Origin: an uncultured Ruminococcus sp.
GTDB taxonomy: Bacteria > Bacillota > Clostridia > Oscillospirales > Ruminococcaceae
Assembly: GCA_947175975.1 (NCBI GenBank)
Contig: CAMWOX010000087.1
Location: 1-6,896 of the forward strand
Direction of reading: 5' to 3'
DNA: 6,896 nt
Shown: one piece after another, positions 1 through 5,528 of the stretch
Position numbering within the stretch: position 1 is the stretch's first letter
Layout: the number at the start of each line of letters is the position of its first letter
Notes under the pieces: model-generated
What the model saw: the letters and a program-made list of their open reading frames with translations, nothing else
Databases searched by the model: none
Told to the model about the DNA's origin: nothing
Made by a program: the position numbers and the translations under genes

Positions 1-11
1 TTTAGAAAATC

Positions 12-422
12 GTGACAAAATCATATCAGGAAAAAATTAATTTTTTAAATCGTGCCAGACATGCAGAGGATTTAATCTATGCTTTGGAATGTGTGCAGAA
101 ACAAGATCAGAAATTGCTCGAAGAACTGGGTAACAGTGAAGATTGCGAAGGCATCCGGAATCATCTGGAAAATCTGTGTCAGCAAAGAAAACAGGTGTTG
201 GAGTCGCTTGTACAGATCCGGGAAGAAATCGCAGAAAGGATTTCTGAAATCCCGGATATGCAGCTTCGGTCAATTCTGGAGAGAAAATATCTGGTACATC
301 AAAGTCTGGATCAGATCGCCCGGGAAATGTTTTTTTCCAGACGTACGATTCAGAGAAAACAGAAAAAGGCACTGGATCTGCTCAAAATTTCTGATCTAGA
401 ATCAGACAAATATCAGAAATAA
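12..422 (+). CDS. Small protein with sigma-70 region 4-like HTH (DUF1492/ArpU-like pattern)
   Basis: A 136-residue, mostly helical protein. Residues about 5-80 look like a two-helix coiled coil rich in Glu, Gln and Lys. Residues about 84-125 resemble sigma-70 region 4: a segment reading LRSILERKYL, then SLDQIAREMFFS as the first HTH helix, then RRTIQRKQKKALDLL as the recognition helix and its tail. This layout (N-terminal coiled coil, C-terminal region-4-like HTH, about 130-150 aa) is that of DUF1492/ArpU/RinA-type proteins, often found in prophages and mobile elements, so a DNA-binding role is inferred. The start is GTG at 12. An in-frame TAG at 3-5 prevents any longer form, and no clear Shine-Dalgarno is visible in the 11 bases before it, so translation may be coupled to an upstream gene outside the window. 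No phage genes are seen here. The family call comes from pattern recognition only. Confidence 0.65.
   Translation: MTKSYQEKINFLNRARHAEDLIYALECVQKQDQKLLEELGNSEDCEGIRNHLENLCQQRKQVLESLVQIREEIAERISEIPDMQLRSILERKYLVHQSLDQIAREMFFSRRTIQRKQKKALDLLKISDLESDKYQK
387..420 (+). other. Inverted repeat over the 3' end of the HTH gene (possible weak terminator)
   Basis: ATTTCTGAT at 387-395 is perfectly complementary to ATCAGAAAT at 412-420 (9 bp, 16-nt loop). A competing partner, ATCAGA, lies at 401-406. The stem overlaps the stop codon and is followed four bases later by ATTTTT. The stem is AT-rich and the T-run is short, so this would be a weak terminator at best. It may simply be coincidental structure in AT-rich DNA. 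Confidence 0.3.
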
Positions 423-441
423 CAATTTTTCAGAATCTGAC

Positions 442-457
442 TTGTGAAATTTCACAA
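442..457 (+). promoter_or_regulatory. Perfect 16-bp palindrome, candidate operator
   Basis: TTGTGAAATTTCACAA is a perfect inverted repeat centred at 449.5, about 68 bp upstream of the predicted transcription start and 25 bp upstream of the -35 box. The half-sites resemble those of Rex (TTGTGAA-N4-TTCACAA) and of CRP/FNR-family proteins (TGTGA-N6-TCACA). The spacing is wrong for both: two bases between TTGTGAA and TTCACAA, four between TGTGA and TCACA. The position would suit an activator bound upstream of the polymerase. No T-run follows, so a terminator is unlikely. The regulator is unknown. Confidence 0.4.
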
Positions 458-482
458 ATCCGTATCGGAATCTAAAAAAAGA

Positions 483-511
483 TTGACAAATTTATTGGAA
501 TGTGCTATACT
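483..511 (+). promoter_or_regulatory. Sigma-A promoter for the leader and coiled-coil operon
   Basis: TTGACA at 483-488 is separated by exactly 17 bp from TATACT at 506-511, with an extended -10 TGC at 503-505. Transcription would start near 518, giving a leader of about 215 nt before the ATG at 735. It is the only good promoter between the HTH gene and the first coiled-coil gene. Confidence 0.85.
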
Positions 512-567
512 TGTTTTAGGAATTGCTTTGAAAAAAGTGGCGATCCGGATTATCTGAGAGTATCAAG

Positions 568-647
568 AAAAATGCTGTTGCACAGCTTGCGGCTTAGTTT
601 TACAAAAGCATTTTGTAAACTCTCCCAGGCTGTGTAATTGTTTTTTT
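568..647 (+). terminator. Hairpin plus seven Ts inside the leader (attenuator or sRNA terminator)
   Basis: CACAGCTT at 581-588 pairs with AGGCTGTG at 627-634, and the stem extends outward through 577-580 with 635-638. An inner stem pairs AGTTTTACAAAA (596-607) with TTTTGTAAACT (611-621) around a GCA loop, with one bulged U. The run TTTTTTT occupies 641-647, and an A-run at 568-572 can pair with it. Stem followed by U-run is the usual intrinsic terminator arrangement. Six bases (TAATTG) between the main stem and the T-run weaken it somewhat. It lies about 130 nt after the promoter and 88 nt before the gene, so it must be read through for the operon to be expressed. Confidence 0.6.
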
Positions 648-693
648 GGCATTTGCTGTGCATACGACAGCGGAAATAGATTATGATATATAT

Positions 694-716
694 TATTGCG
701 GCAGGCTTACGCAATA
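694..716 (+). promoter_or_regulatory. Small hairpin just upstream of the ribosome binding site
   Basis: TATTGCG at 694-700 is perfectly complementary to CGCAATA at 710-716, leaving a 9-nt loop. It ends five bases before the Shine-Dalgarno. It does not cover the site, so it may stabilise the mRNA end or influence ribosome access. A possible in-frame TTG at 696 lies inside this stem and is unlikely to be used. Confidence 0.45.
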
Positions 717-721
717 GAAAG

Positions 722-727
722 AAAGGA
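722..727 (+). promoter_or_regulatory. Ribosome binding site that fixes the start at ATG 735
   Basis: AAAGGA lies seven bases before ATG at 735. An in-frame TTG at 696 would add 13 residues but has no Shine-Dalgarno and sits inside a hairpin, so ATG 735 is the preferred start. Confidence 0.8.
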
Positions 728-734
728 TTTTACT

Positions 735-2444
735 ATGGAACTGACACAGGATCAAATCAACCGGATTCACTCTATGGCGGCACAGTGTCTCGGAATCATG
801 GAAAAACAGGACAGAAAAGGACAGTATAATGTACTCGTGAAGCTTTATACAGACCAGTTCAAGGAAAGCAATAAATCCAGGGATTATTATGGTGAATTGC
901 AGACTTGGAAGAATCTGACCAGTACGTATGAAAAGCATGTTAAGCAGTGTGAACTCAAAATGGCTGAAATGCAGAAAAGTATCAATGCCAATGCTGCGGA
1001 ACTCCAGAACGAAAAAGCAAAGACTTACAGATGGTATCAGGCTTATACAGATCAGAAATTAACGCTGGAAAAGGACACTGTACAGCAGGATAAACTCAAG
1101 GAAGAAGCAGAGTGTCTGAGACAGGAAAAAGCTAAGATGCAAGAACAGCTTGATGCTTTCAAACAGGGTGCAAATGACGAGGCACTCCAGAAAATGCTTG
1201 CGGAACAGCAGGAGCTGAGCCGGAATAATCAGGAATTACAGCAGAAAAATGACGATTTGCAGAAAGAAATTACGACGCTGCAATCTGAGATCGAGACTGT
1301 TCGGACGCAGAATGCATCCAGTGAGGCACAAGAGAAACTGGCGGTTGAAGTGGATGATCTGAATGCAGAAAATCATCAGCTGAAAATGCAGCTTGAAGAA
1401 TTGCAGCAGAAACAGCCGGAACAAAACAAAGTCAACAAGGCTTTGCATGAAAAGAACGAAAAATTGCTCAAAGAAGTAGATAATCTCAGAAGTGAGAATC
1501 AGCTGCTCAAAGAACAGATGGAACATATCCAGGAGAACAGTTCTTCCCGCCGGATGCGTTCTGATGATGATGATCTTGATGAAGAGCTGGAAGAACTGAT
1601 CGAAGAAAAAGAAGGTCTGGAAGATCAGGTAGATGAACTGAAAAATGTCAACAAACAGCTCAAAGAACAGCTCACGCAGATGGAAGAGAAGAGCAGGGAA
1701 TCTGTCATGCTCCAGAAAAAATGCAATGAGCTGATTGCTAAGAATAAATGGCTGCAAAAACAGAATGATGATCTCGAAAAAGCAAGAGAGTCGAAAAAGG
1801 CTGATACACCGACCATTCAGGAACAGTTCGAGAAAATGGGTATTAACTATGATGAGATGCAGCAGCAGATGGATGCTCTCCGGATTGAAAAAGAACAGCT
1901 GATTCAGCAAAAAATGATGCAGGAAGAAAGATTCAAGCTGGATATGGAGGCATTACAGCAGGAGATTGCAAAACTCAAAAATCAGCTCGGAACAGATACC
2001 AGTTCTGTTGTGGCTTCCGTGTCTGCGGATACTGGAATTGTTCCAGATGTGCCAGACGCACCGGAACTCCGCTCGGCAGAGGCATTCCAGCTTTCTACTT
2101 CTGTTGAAGAAGTAGAGCAGCATGAGGATGCAAAATTCCTGAGTGTTCTGCTGATGGGTGTGAGTGTTGAACTGCGTGAAATGCCAGCACAGGGTGCGCC
2201 GATTGTTGTCATCGGAGATTTTGCATATCCGAATCCACATTTTTATAAGGGTTTTCTGTCCGGTCAGGAAACACTCAGCAGTGTCAGACCGCTTCGGTCT
2301 TTATTTGAGATCAGTGGTCTTCAGGATGACTGGCAGATCCGGTATAGTCTGGAATCGATTGAACCTGCAAAAGTCACAACAGTAGACGGTGAAGTTCAGC
2401 TTGAAGAAAAGGGAAATATTACATTACAGCCTGCTGTATCATAA
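735..2444 (+). CDS. Soluble coiled-coil protein with C-terminal PNPHFY domain, function unknown
   Basis: A 569-residue protein with no signal peptide or membrane segment, so probably cytoplasmic. Residues 1-80 are a helical, not strongly heptad-like head containing several Tyr and Trp. Residues about 80-420 are a long Glu/Gln/Lys coiled coil, interrupted near 270-288 by Ser/Arg followed by an acidic patch (SDDDDLDEELEEL). Residues about 420-465 are a Ser/Val/Pro/Asp linker. Residues about 466-565 form a compact domain of beta and hydrophobic character: it opens with KFLSVLLMGV, carries GDFAYPNPHFY at 494-504, and ends with an LEEKGNI-type strand. The same domain type ends the next gene. There is no Walker motif, so an SMC-type ATPase is excluded. 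I do not recognise the family. The next gene begins 31 bases downstream without an intervening terminator, so the two are probably co-transcribed and their products may interact. Coiled-coil composition makes distant similarity to myosin or SMC rods meaningless. Confidence 0.9.
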   Translation: MELTQDQINRIHSMAAQCLGIMEKQDRKGQYNVLVKLYTDQFKESNKSRDYYGELQTWKNLTSTYEKHVKQCELKMAEMQKSINANAAELQNEKAKTYRWYQAYTDQKLTLEKDTVQQDKLKEEAECLRQEKAKMQEQLDAFKQGANDEALQKMLAEQQELSRNNQELQQKNDDLQKEITTLQSEIETVRTQNASSEAQEKLAVEVDDLNAENHQLKMQLEELQQKQPEQNKVNKALHEKNEKLLKEVDNLRSENQLLKEQMEHIQENSSSRRMRSDDDDLDEELEELIEEKEGLEDQVDELKNVNKQLKEQLTQMEEKSRESVMLQKKCNELIAKNKWLQKQNDDLEKARESKKADTPTIQEQFEKMGINYDEMQQQMDALRIEKEQLIQQKMMQEERFKLDMEALQQEIAKLKNQLGTDTSSVVASVSADTGIVPDVPDAPELRSAEAFQLSTSVEEVEQHEDAKFLSVLLMGVSVELREMPAQGAPIVVIGDFAYPNPHFYKGFLSGQETLSSVRPLRSLFEISGLQDDWQIRYSLESIEPAKVTTVDGEVQLEEKGNITLQPAVS

Positions 2445-2462
2445 AATCAGTTAGCAGTTAGT

Positions 2463-2468
2463 AAGGAG
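2463..2468 (+). promoter_or_regulatory. Ribosome binding site that fixes the TTG start at 2476
   Basis: AAGGAG at 2463-2468 is seven bases from TTG at 2476. No ATG or GTG is available near it in frame. The TTG start also places a membrane segment right at the N-terminus, which supports the choice. The preceding bases contain a short direct repeat, CAGTTAG twice. Confidence 0.85.
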
Positions 2469-2475
2469 TCATATT

Positions 2476-5286
2476 TTGGAAGTTTTTTTGATTATTGTCG
2501 TTGCATTACTTATGGTTGTGATCGGATTTCTGTTGATGAGCGTTCAGGCAAACCAGAGATTTGTTCAGTCTGTCAAAGAAAATGCAGAAAAAGAAAAAGA
2601 AAGAATCGCCGAACTTGAACAACAGAATGCTGAACTGGAATTACAGCTCAAACGCAGCAAAGAAAATATTGCAGGTATGCCTGTACAACAAAGCTATGAA
2701 AGCGATCTCCAGAATGCCGCTGTTGCAGAACTTGCGGCACTGAAAGAAAAATATCAGTCTTTACAGAAAAAATACAAGAAAGTATATCAGCAGCTGGAAG
2801 ATTTCCAGAATGATGTTCCCGTTCAGGAACAGCTGCCCGTACAGGATGTTTTTGAAGATTCAGAACGTCGGGAAATGCAGGATCGCATTGACAGGCTTGA
2901 ACACAGTTGCGGTAAGCTCCGGCTGGAGAAAAAACAGCTCCAGGATCATCTTGCTTCTGCAAAGGCGGAGTGCAAAAGGCTTGAAATCGGTCTTGTGGAT
3001 CATAAAGAAGATCACACGGAATTACCGGAATCCGGTTCTGAAAATCCGGAAAATGCACAGGAATTGCAGGAATTGTCTGCACAGTTGCAGGAAGTGACAG
3101 AACAGAATGAAATATTCCGTGCCAAGCTCGCCGAAGCTGCTAAGCAGGTGAAAGAACTCCGTGCAGAACTTGCAGATGCAAAAGAATATGCCGATTCTGA
3201 TGAAGAAACTCGTGCAGAACTGGAGGCACTTGCAGAGCAGAACTCCCAGTTCCGTGTAAAATTGATTGAAGCCGCCCGGCAGGTTGAAAAACTCCGTGCG
3301 GAAATGGCTGTCATCAAGAGCTCTGCACAGTCTGAGGATGTACTGCGTTCTGAACTGGAAGAATCCCAGAAACAGAATCATGATTATCAGGAAAGATTGC
3401 TGGATGCAACACAGCATCTTGAAAAAATCCGGATCGAACAGGAAATGACTTCTCAGCAGAAACAGCAGCTTCAAGAAGAACTCGAAAGCACTGTTCCAGT
3501 GGAAGAATATGATCAGGTTGTGCAGGAACTGGAGACACTCCAGGAAGAATTTGAAAGACTTGCTGATCAGAAATCAGAATTATCTTCAGAATTGTCTGCG
3601 ATGCAAGCAGCATTGGAATCCGCTTTGCAGGATGAAAAACAGAAATGGGAAGAATCCCAGGAAGAACTTGCCCGGATGCGGCAGCAACAGGAAGATTCCA
3701 GTGCTGAGAACGATTCTCTCAGGGAAAAACTGGAACGTTCTGCAAGAGAAATCCGAAATTTGCAGACAGAGTTGCAGAGTTTGCAGGAAGCGTATTCCGG
3801 ATATTCACAAGATTCTGCATCGAAACAGCAGGCATATGAAGAGCTGCGCCGTGATCTGGAGGCTTGCGAAACCCAGAATCAGGAATATCTTGAAAAGCTC
3901 AAATTGGCTGCCGGACAAGTTTTACAGCTCCGGGAAGAGCTTGCACGAGCAAAGCAGAATGCCATTCAGAATCCCATGCAGGATGCAGAATATATTATTT
4001 TGCAGGAAAAACTGGAAAAAACAGAACGGACACTTGCGGATTATGCTAAGAAAAATGCAGATCTGCAAGAACAGCTGGCAGATGTCACCACAAACGAGAA
4101 TAATCTGCGGATCGAACTTTCCAGTCAATTGAAGAAAGATACAGAAGAAACACAGGCTCTCCAGCAGAAGCTTGCAGATGCAGAATTTAAAATGCAGTCT
4201 GCTGAGGAAGAATTAAAACGTCTGCATGAAGAGAAAACAATAATCTCGCAGGAAAATAAAAATTTGCAGGAACAGTTTGAAGATGCTATGCAGCAGGTGG
4301 AGGATTTCCGGTTGGAACTCTCCCATCAGACAGAACAGAAACAGCAGAGCAGTCAGGCATTGCAAGAAAAATTAGCAATTTCTGAGAAACAGAATGCCGA
4401 TACACAGACAGCTCTCCAGGATGCTGTGCATGAAAATCAGGAACTTCATTCTGAATTGGAAGAGGCATCCCGTCAGAATGAACAACTCCAGGCAGAAATT
4501 TCAAAAATGCAGGTTACAATCTCGGAACAGGAACGGTCGGGCGAACTGAGAGAACAACTGAATGAACTGCATGAAGAAAATCAGGAACTGCATTCTGAAC
4601 TGGTAAAGGCACTGCATCAGAATGAACAGCTCCGGACAGAGATTTCTGAGATGCAGGTTACCATTTCAGAAAGTGAACAATCTGAGCAACTGAGAGAACA
4701 GCTGGATGAACTGCGTGAGGAAAATCAGGATCTCCGGTCTGAACTGGAATCTCTTGCAGATCAAAATGCACAGATGCAGACAGAGCATAGTCAGCAGCAG
4801 GAAACATTACAGGAAGATTTGCGACTTAAGGAACAACAGTTCTCGATCTTGCAGACGGAAAATAAAAAGCTCAAAGAGCGTATAGAAGAGTATAAAAGTA
4901 AGATCAGTGCCAAGCGTGAGAATACCGGAGCAGTTTACTTACAGATTGCATCCAGTGTTGAGAATATCCAGAAACAAGCTGGTACTCGTTATGTTCATGT
5001 CACACAAGATGAAGATGGCACACTGGTTCTGGAACATGCTCCGGAGGAAAGACGTGCAGAAGTGGCTCTGCTCCGTAATGGTGCAATGATACCGAATCCG
5101 CATTTTTACAGCACTCTTGTCACAGATGGTGAAGAGGGCGGCAAATTACAGCTGATTCAGGAAGTATTTGATCTGCCGGATCTGGACTATGATCAAAAAT
5201 ATGTGATTCAGGCATTGACACCTGCTGTCGGAGAAATCCGTGACAGTATGCTGTATCTCAAGAGAAAAGGCAAACTGGAAATCTGA
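2476..5286 (+). CDS. Membrane-anchored giant coiled-coil protein with C-terminal PNPHFY domain, function unknown
   Basis: A 936-residue protein starting at TTG. Residues 2-23 are one hydrophobic helix (VFLIIVVALLMVVIGFLLM). Basic residues follow it (QRFVQSVKENAEKEKER), so by the positive-inside rule the large remainder should be cytoplasmic, much as in EzrA-like topology; that comparison concerns topology only. Residues about 30-815 are almost unbroken Glu/Gln/Leu coiled coil. They include three 45-residue repeats (209-343, pattern QN..F..KL.EAA.QV..LRAE), a diverged copy near 466-500, and 48-residue repeats (653-770, pattern ENQ.L.SEL). Residues about 818-936 form a globular domain with IPNPHFY at 872-878, a following FDLPDL segment and a terminal KGKLEI, related to the C-terminus of the gene just upstream. 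No catalytic motif is visible. A scaffold or filament role tethered to the membrane is inferred. A terminator lies 78 bases after the stop. Confidence 0.9.
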   Translation: MEVFLIIVVALLMVVIGFLLMSVQANQRFVQSVKENAEKEKERIAELEQQNAELELQLKRSKENIAGMPVQQSYESDLQNAAVAELAALKEKYQSLQKKYKKVYQQLEDFQNDVPVQEQLPVQDVFEDSERREMQDRIDRLEHSCGKLRLEKKQLQDHLASAKAECKRLEIGLVDHKEDHTELPESGSENPENAQELQELSAQLQEVTEQNEIFRAKLAEAAKQVKELRAELADAKEYADSDEETRAELEALAEQNSQFRVKLIEAARQVEKLRAEMAVIKSSAQSEDVLRSELEESQKQNHDYQERLLDATQHLEKIRIEQEMTSQQKQQLQEELESTVPVEEYDQVVQELETLQEEFERLADQKSELSSELSAMQAALESALQDEKQKWEESQEELARMRQQQEDSSAENDSLREKLERSAREIRNLQTELQSLQEAYSGYSQDSASKQQAYEELRRDLEACETQNQEYLEKLKLAAGQVLQLREELARAKQNAIQNPMQDAEYIILQEKLEKTERTLADYAKKNADLQEQLADVTTNENNLRIELSSQLKKDTEETQALQQKLADAEFKMQSAEEELKRLHEEKTIISQENKNLQEQFEDAMQQVEDFRLELSHQTEQKQQSSQALQEKLAISEKQNADTQTALQDAVHENQELHSELEEASRQNEQLQAEISKMQVTISEQERSGELREQLNELHEENQELHSELVKALHQNEQLRTEISEMQVTISESEQSEQLREQLDELREENQDLRSELESLADQNAQMQTEHSQQQETLQEDLRLKEQQFSILQTENKKLKERIEEYKSKISAKRENTGAVYLQIASSVENIQKQAGTRYVHVTQDEDGTLVLEHAPEERRAEVALLRNGAMIPNPHFYSTLVTDGEEGGKLQLIQEVFDLPDLDYDQKYVIQALTPAVGEIRDSMLYLKRKGKLEI
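3100..3504 (+). repeat. Three 45-residue (135-bp) coiled-coil repeats
   Basis: Units begin at 3100, 3235 and 3370, exactly 135 bp apart. The first two are close: EQNEIFRAKLAEAAKQV and EQNSQFRVKLIEAARQV. The third, KQNHDYQERLLDATQHL, has diverged. A further diverged relative (TQNQEYLEKLKLAAGQV) begins near 3871. The spacing keeps the reading frame and points to internal duplication of a rod segment. Confidence 0.75.
4432..4785 (+). repeat. 48-residue (144-bp) tandem repeat, two full copies and a partial third
   Basis: Units begin at 4432, 4576 and 4720, exactly 144 bp apart. Each starts ENQ(E/D)L(H/R)SEL. The first two continue with a QNEQL segment, then MQVTIS, and end in LREQL(N/D)EL. The two full copies are similar at both DNA and protein level, suggesting a fairly recent duplication. 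The third copy diverges after about 22 residues. Confidence 0.85.
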
Positions 5287-5305
5287 AAAATATTTCACAA
5301 ACTAC

Positions 5306-5334
5306 TTGACAAGATCGGAAAACTATGCTATAAT
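5306..5334 (+). promoter_or_regulatory. Perfect consensus sigma-A promoter for a short transcript
   Basis: TTGACA at 5306-5311 and TATAAT at 5329-5334 are separated by 17 bp, with an extended -10 TGC at 5326-5328. All twelve core bases match the consensus. It begins only 20 bases after the stop of the coiled-coil gene, and the predicted start is near 5341. A strong terminator follows within 60 nt. Confidence 0.85.
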
Positions 5335-5340
5335 AGCTAT

Positions 5341-5399
5341 TGAAATTGGAAATCATGTAATGGGAGCTGGCTGTAGGGATGATACAGTCAGCTTTTTTT
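5341..5399 (+). ncRNA. Candidate ~60-nt small RNA
   Basis: The interval is bounded by a full-consensus promoter and a strong intrinsic terminator, giving a predicted transcript of about 59 nt: an unpaired 5' part of roughly 24 nt and a terminal hairpin. It matches no RNA family that I recognise. A tiny reading frame from ATG 5360 has no Shine-Dalgarno and runs through the terminator stem, so a peptide is unlikely. The alternative is an attenuated leader of the atp operon, but that operon has its own promoter further down. Confidence 0.5.
5365..5399 (+). terminator. Strong intrinsic terminator
   Basis: AGCTGGCTGTA at 5365-5375 pairs over all 11 positions (one G-U) with TACAGTCAGCT at 5383-5393 around a 7-nt loop, and the stem runs straight into seven Ts at 5393-5399. 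It would end both the coiled-coil operon and any transcript from the promoter at 5306-5334, isolating the atp genes from upstream transcription. Confidence 0.93.
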
Positions 5400-5452
5400 G
5401 TAAGGCAATCCGGAAAAATTTTCTGGAATAATAAGAAAATTGGAAATAGTGC

Positions 5453-5481
5453 TTGACTTTTCCTGGATTTTGATTTATAAT
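5453..5481 (+). promoter_or_regulatory. Promoter of the ATP synthase operon
   Basis: TTGACT at 5453-5458 and TATAAT at 5476-5481 have a 17-bp spacer. The predicted start is near 5488, giving a leader of about 40 nt before the ATG at 5529. An inverted repeat, TCCTGG at 5461-5466 and CCAGGA at 5487-5492, flanks the -10 box and could be an operator, though six bases may match by chance. Confidence 0.8.
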
Positions 5482-5512
5482 CATGACCAGGAGACAGTTT
5501 TTTGAAATCATC

Positions 5513-5518
5513 AGGAGG
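5513..5518 (+). promoter_or_regulatory. Ribosome binding site for the atpI-like gene (start choice)
   Basis: AGGAGG is ten bases before ATG 5529. A second site, AGGAG at 5489-5493, lies eight bases before an in-frame TTG at 5502 that would add nine residues. ATG 5529 is preferred because its site is a full match, the conserved part of the protein begins right after it, and the upstream site would sit at the extreme 5' end of the mRNA. Confidence 0.7.
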
Positions 5519-5528
5519 GACACTGCTT

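Larger units (their letters stand above)
518..734 (+). other. Long structured 5' leader, unassigned
   Basis: This untranslated leader runs from the predicted start near 518 to the coding start at 735. It holds a large hairpin plus T-run (568-647), then further segments that can pair in more than one way. GCTGT occurs at 574-578, 629-633 and 655-659, and its complement ACAGC at 582-586 and 667-671. TGCACAGC at 579-586 can pair fully with GCTGTGCA at 655-662 instead of with the terminator's own 3' arm. I matched it to no riboswitch, T-box, 6S RNA or SRP RNA consensus that I could recall. It contains no convincing coding sequence. It could be an attenuator-type leader or a small RNA that is partly read through into the operon. 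Confidence 0.5.

Noticed and set aside
518..690. 6S RNA, T-box or riboswitch in the first leader
   Set aside because: I looked for a closing 5'-3' stem with a central bubble, the T-box AGGGTGGNACCGCG signature and common riboswitch cores, and found none. Only the hairpin-plus-T-run structure is supported.
1236..1910. Long open frame on the minus strand within the first coiled-coil gene
   Set aside because: It is the antisense of a Glu/Gln/Lys-rich coiled coil, which naturally gives Phe/Leu/Ile-rich frames without stops. It has no ribosome binding site and no recognisable domain.
3509..4132. Open frame of about 200 codons in the +1 frame inside the large coiled-coil gene
   Set aside because: Shadow frame: its Arg/Asn/Lys-rich composition results from reading CAG/GAA-type codons out of register, and it lacks a plausible start signal.
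2600..5000. CRISPR-like or other DNA repeat array in the repetitive region
   Set aside because: The repeats keep codon frame with coding-type divergence and lack short identical repeats with unique spacers; they are protein rod repeats.
735..5286. SMC/Rad50-type ATPases because of the long coiled coils
   Set aside because: No Walker A, signature or Walker B motif in either protein; the globular ends are unlike ABC heads.
5410..5426. Near-palindrome CCGGAAAAATTTTCTGG
   Set aside because: The loop would be only three bases, no T-run follows and it is not placed as a clear operator; it may be coincidental.
5360..5431. Small frame from ATG 5360 (about 23 codons, starting MGAGCRDD)
   Set aside because: No Shine-Dalgarno, and it reads through both arms of the strong terminator, so the transcript would end before the frame does.
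5343..5447. 11-bp direct repeat AAATTGGAAAT at 5343-5353 and 5437-5447
   Set aside because: Short and AT-rich, with no associated inverted repeats or transposase; most likely chance.
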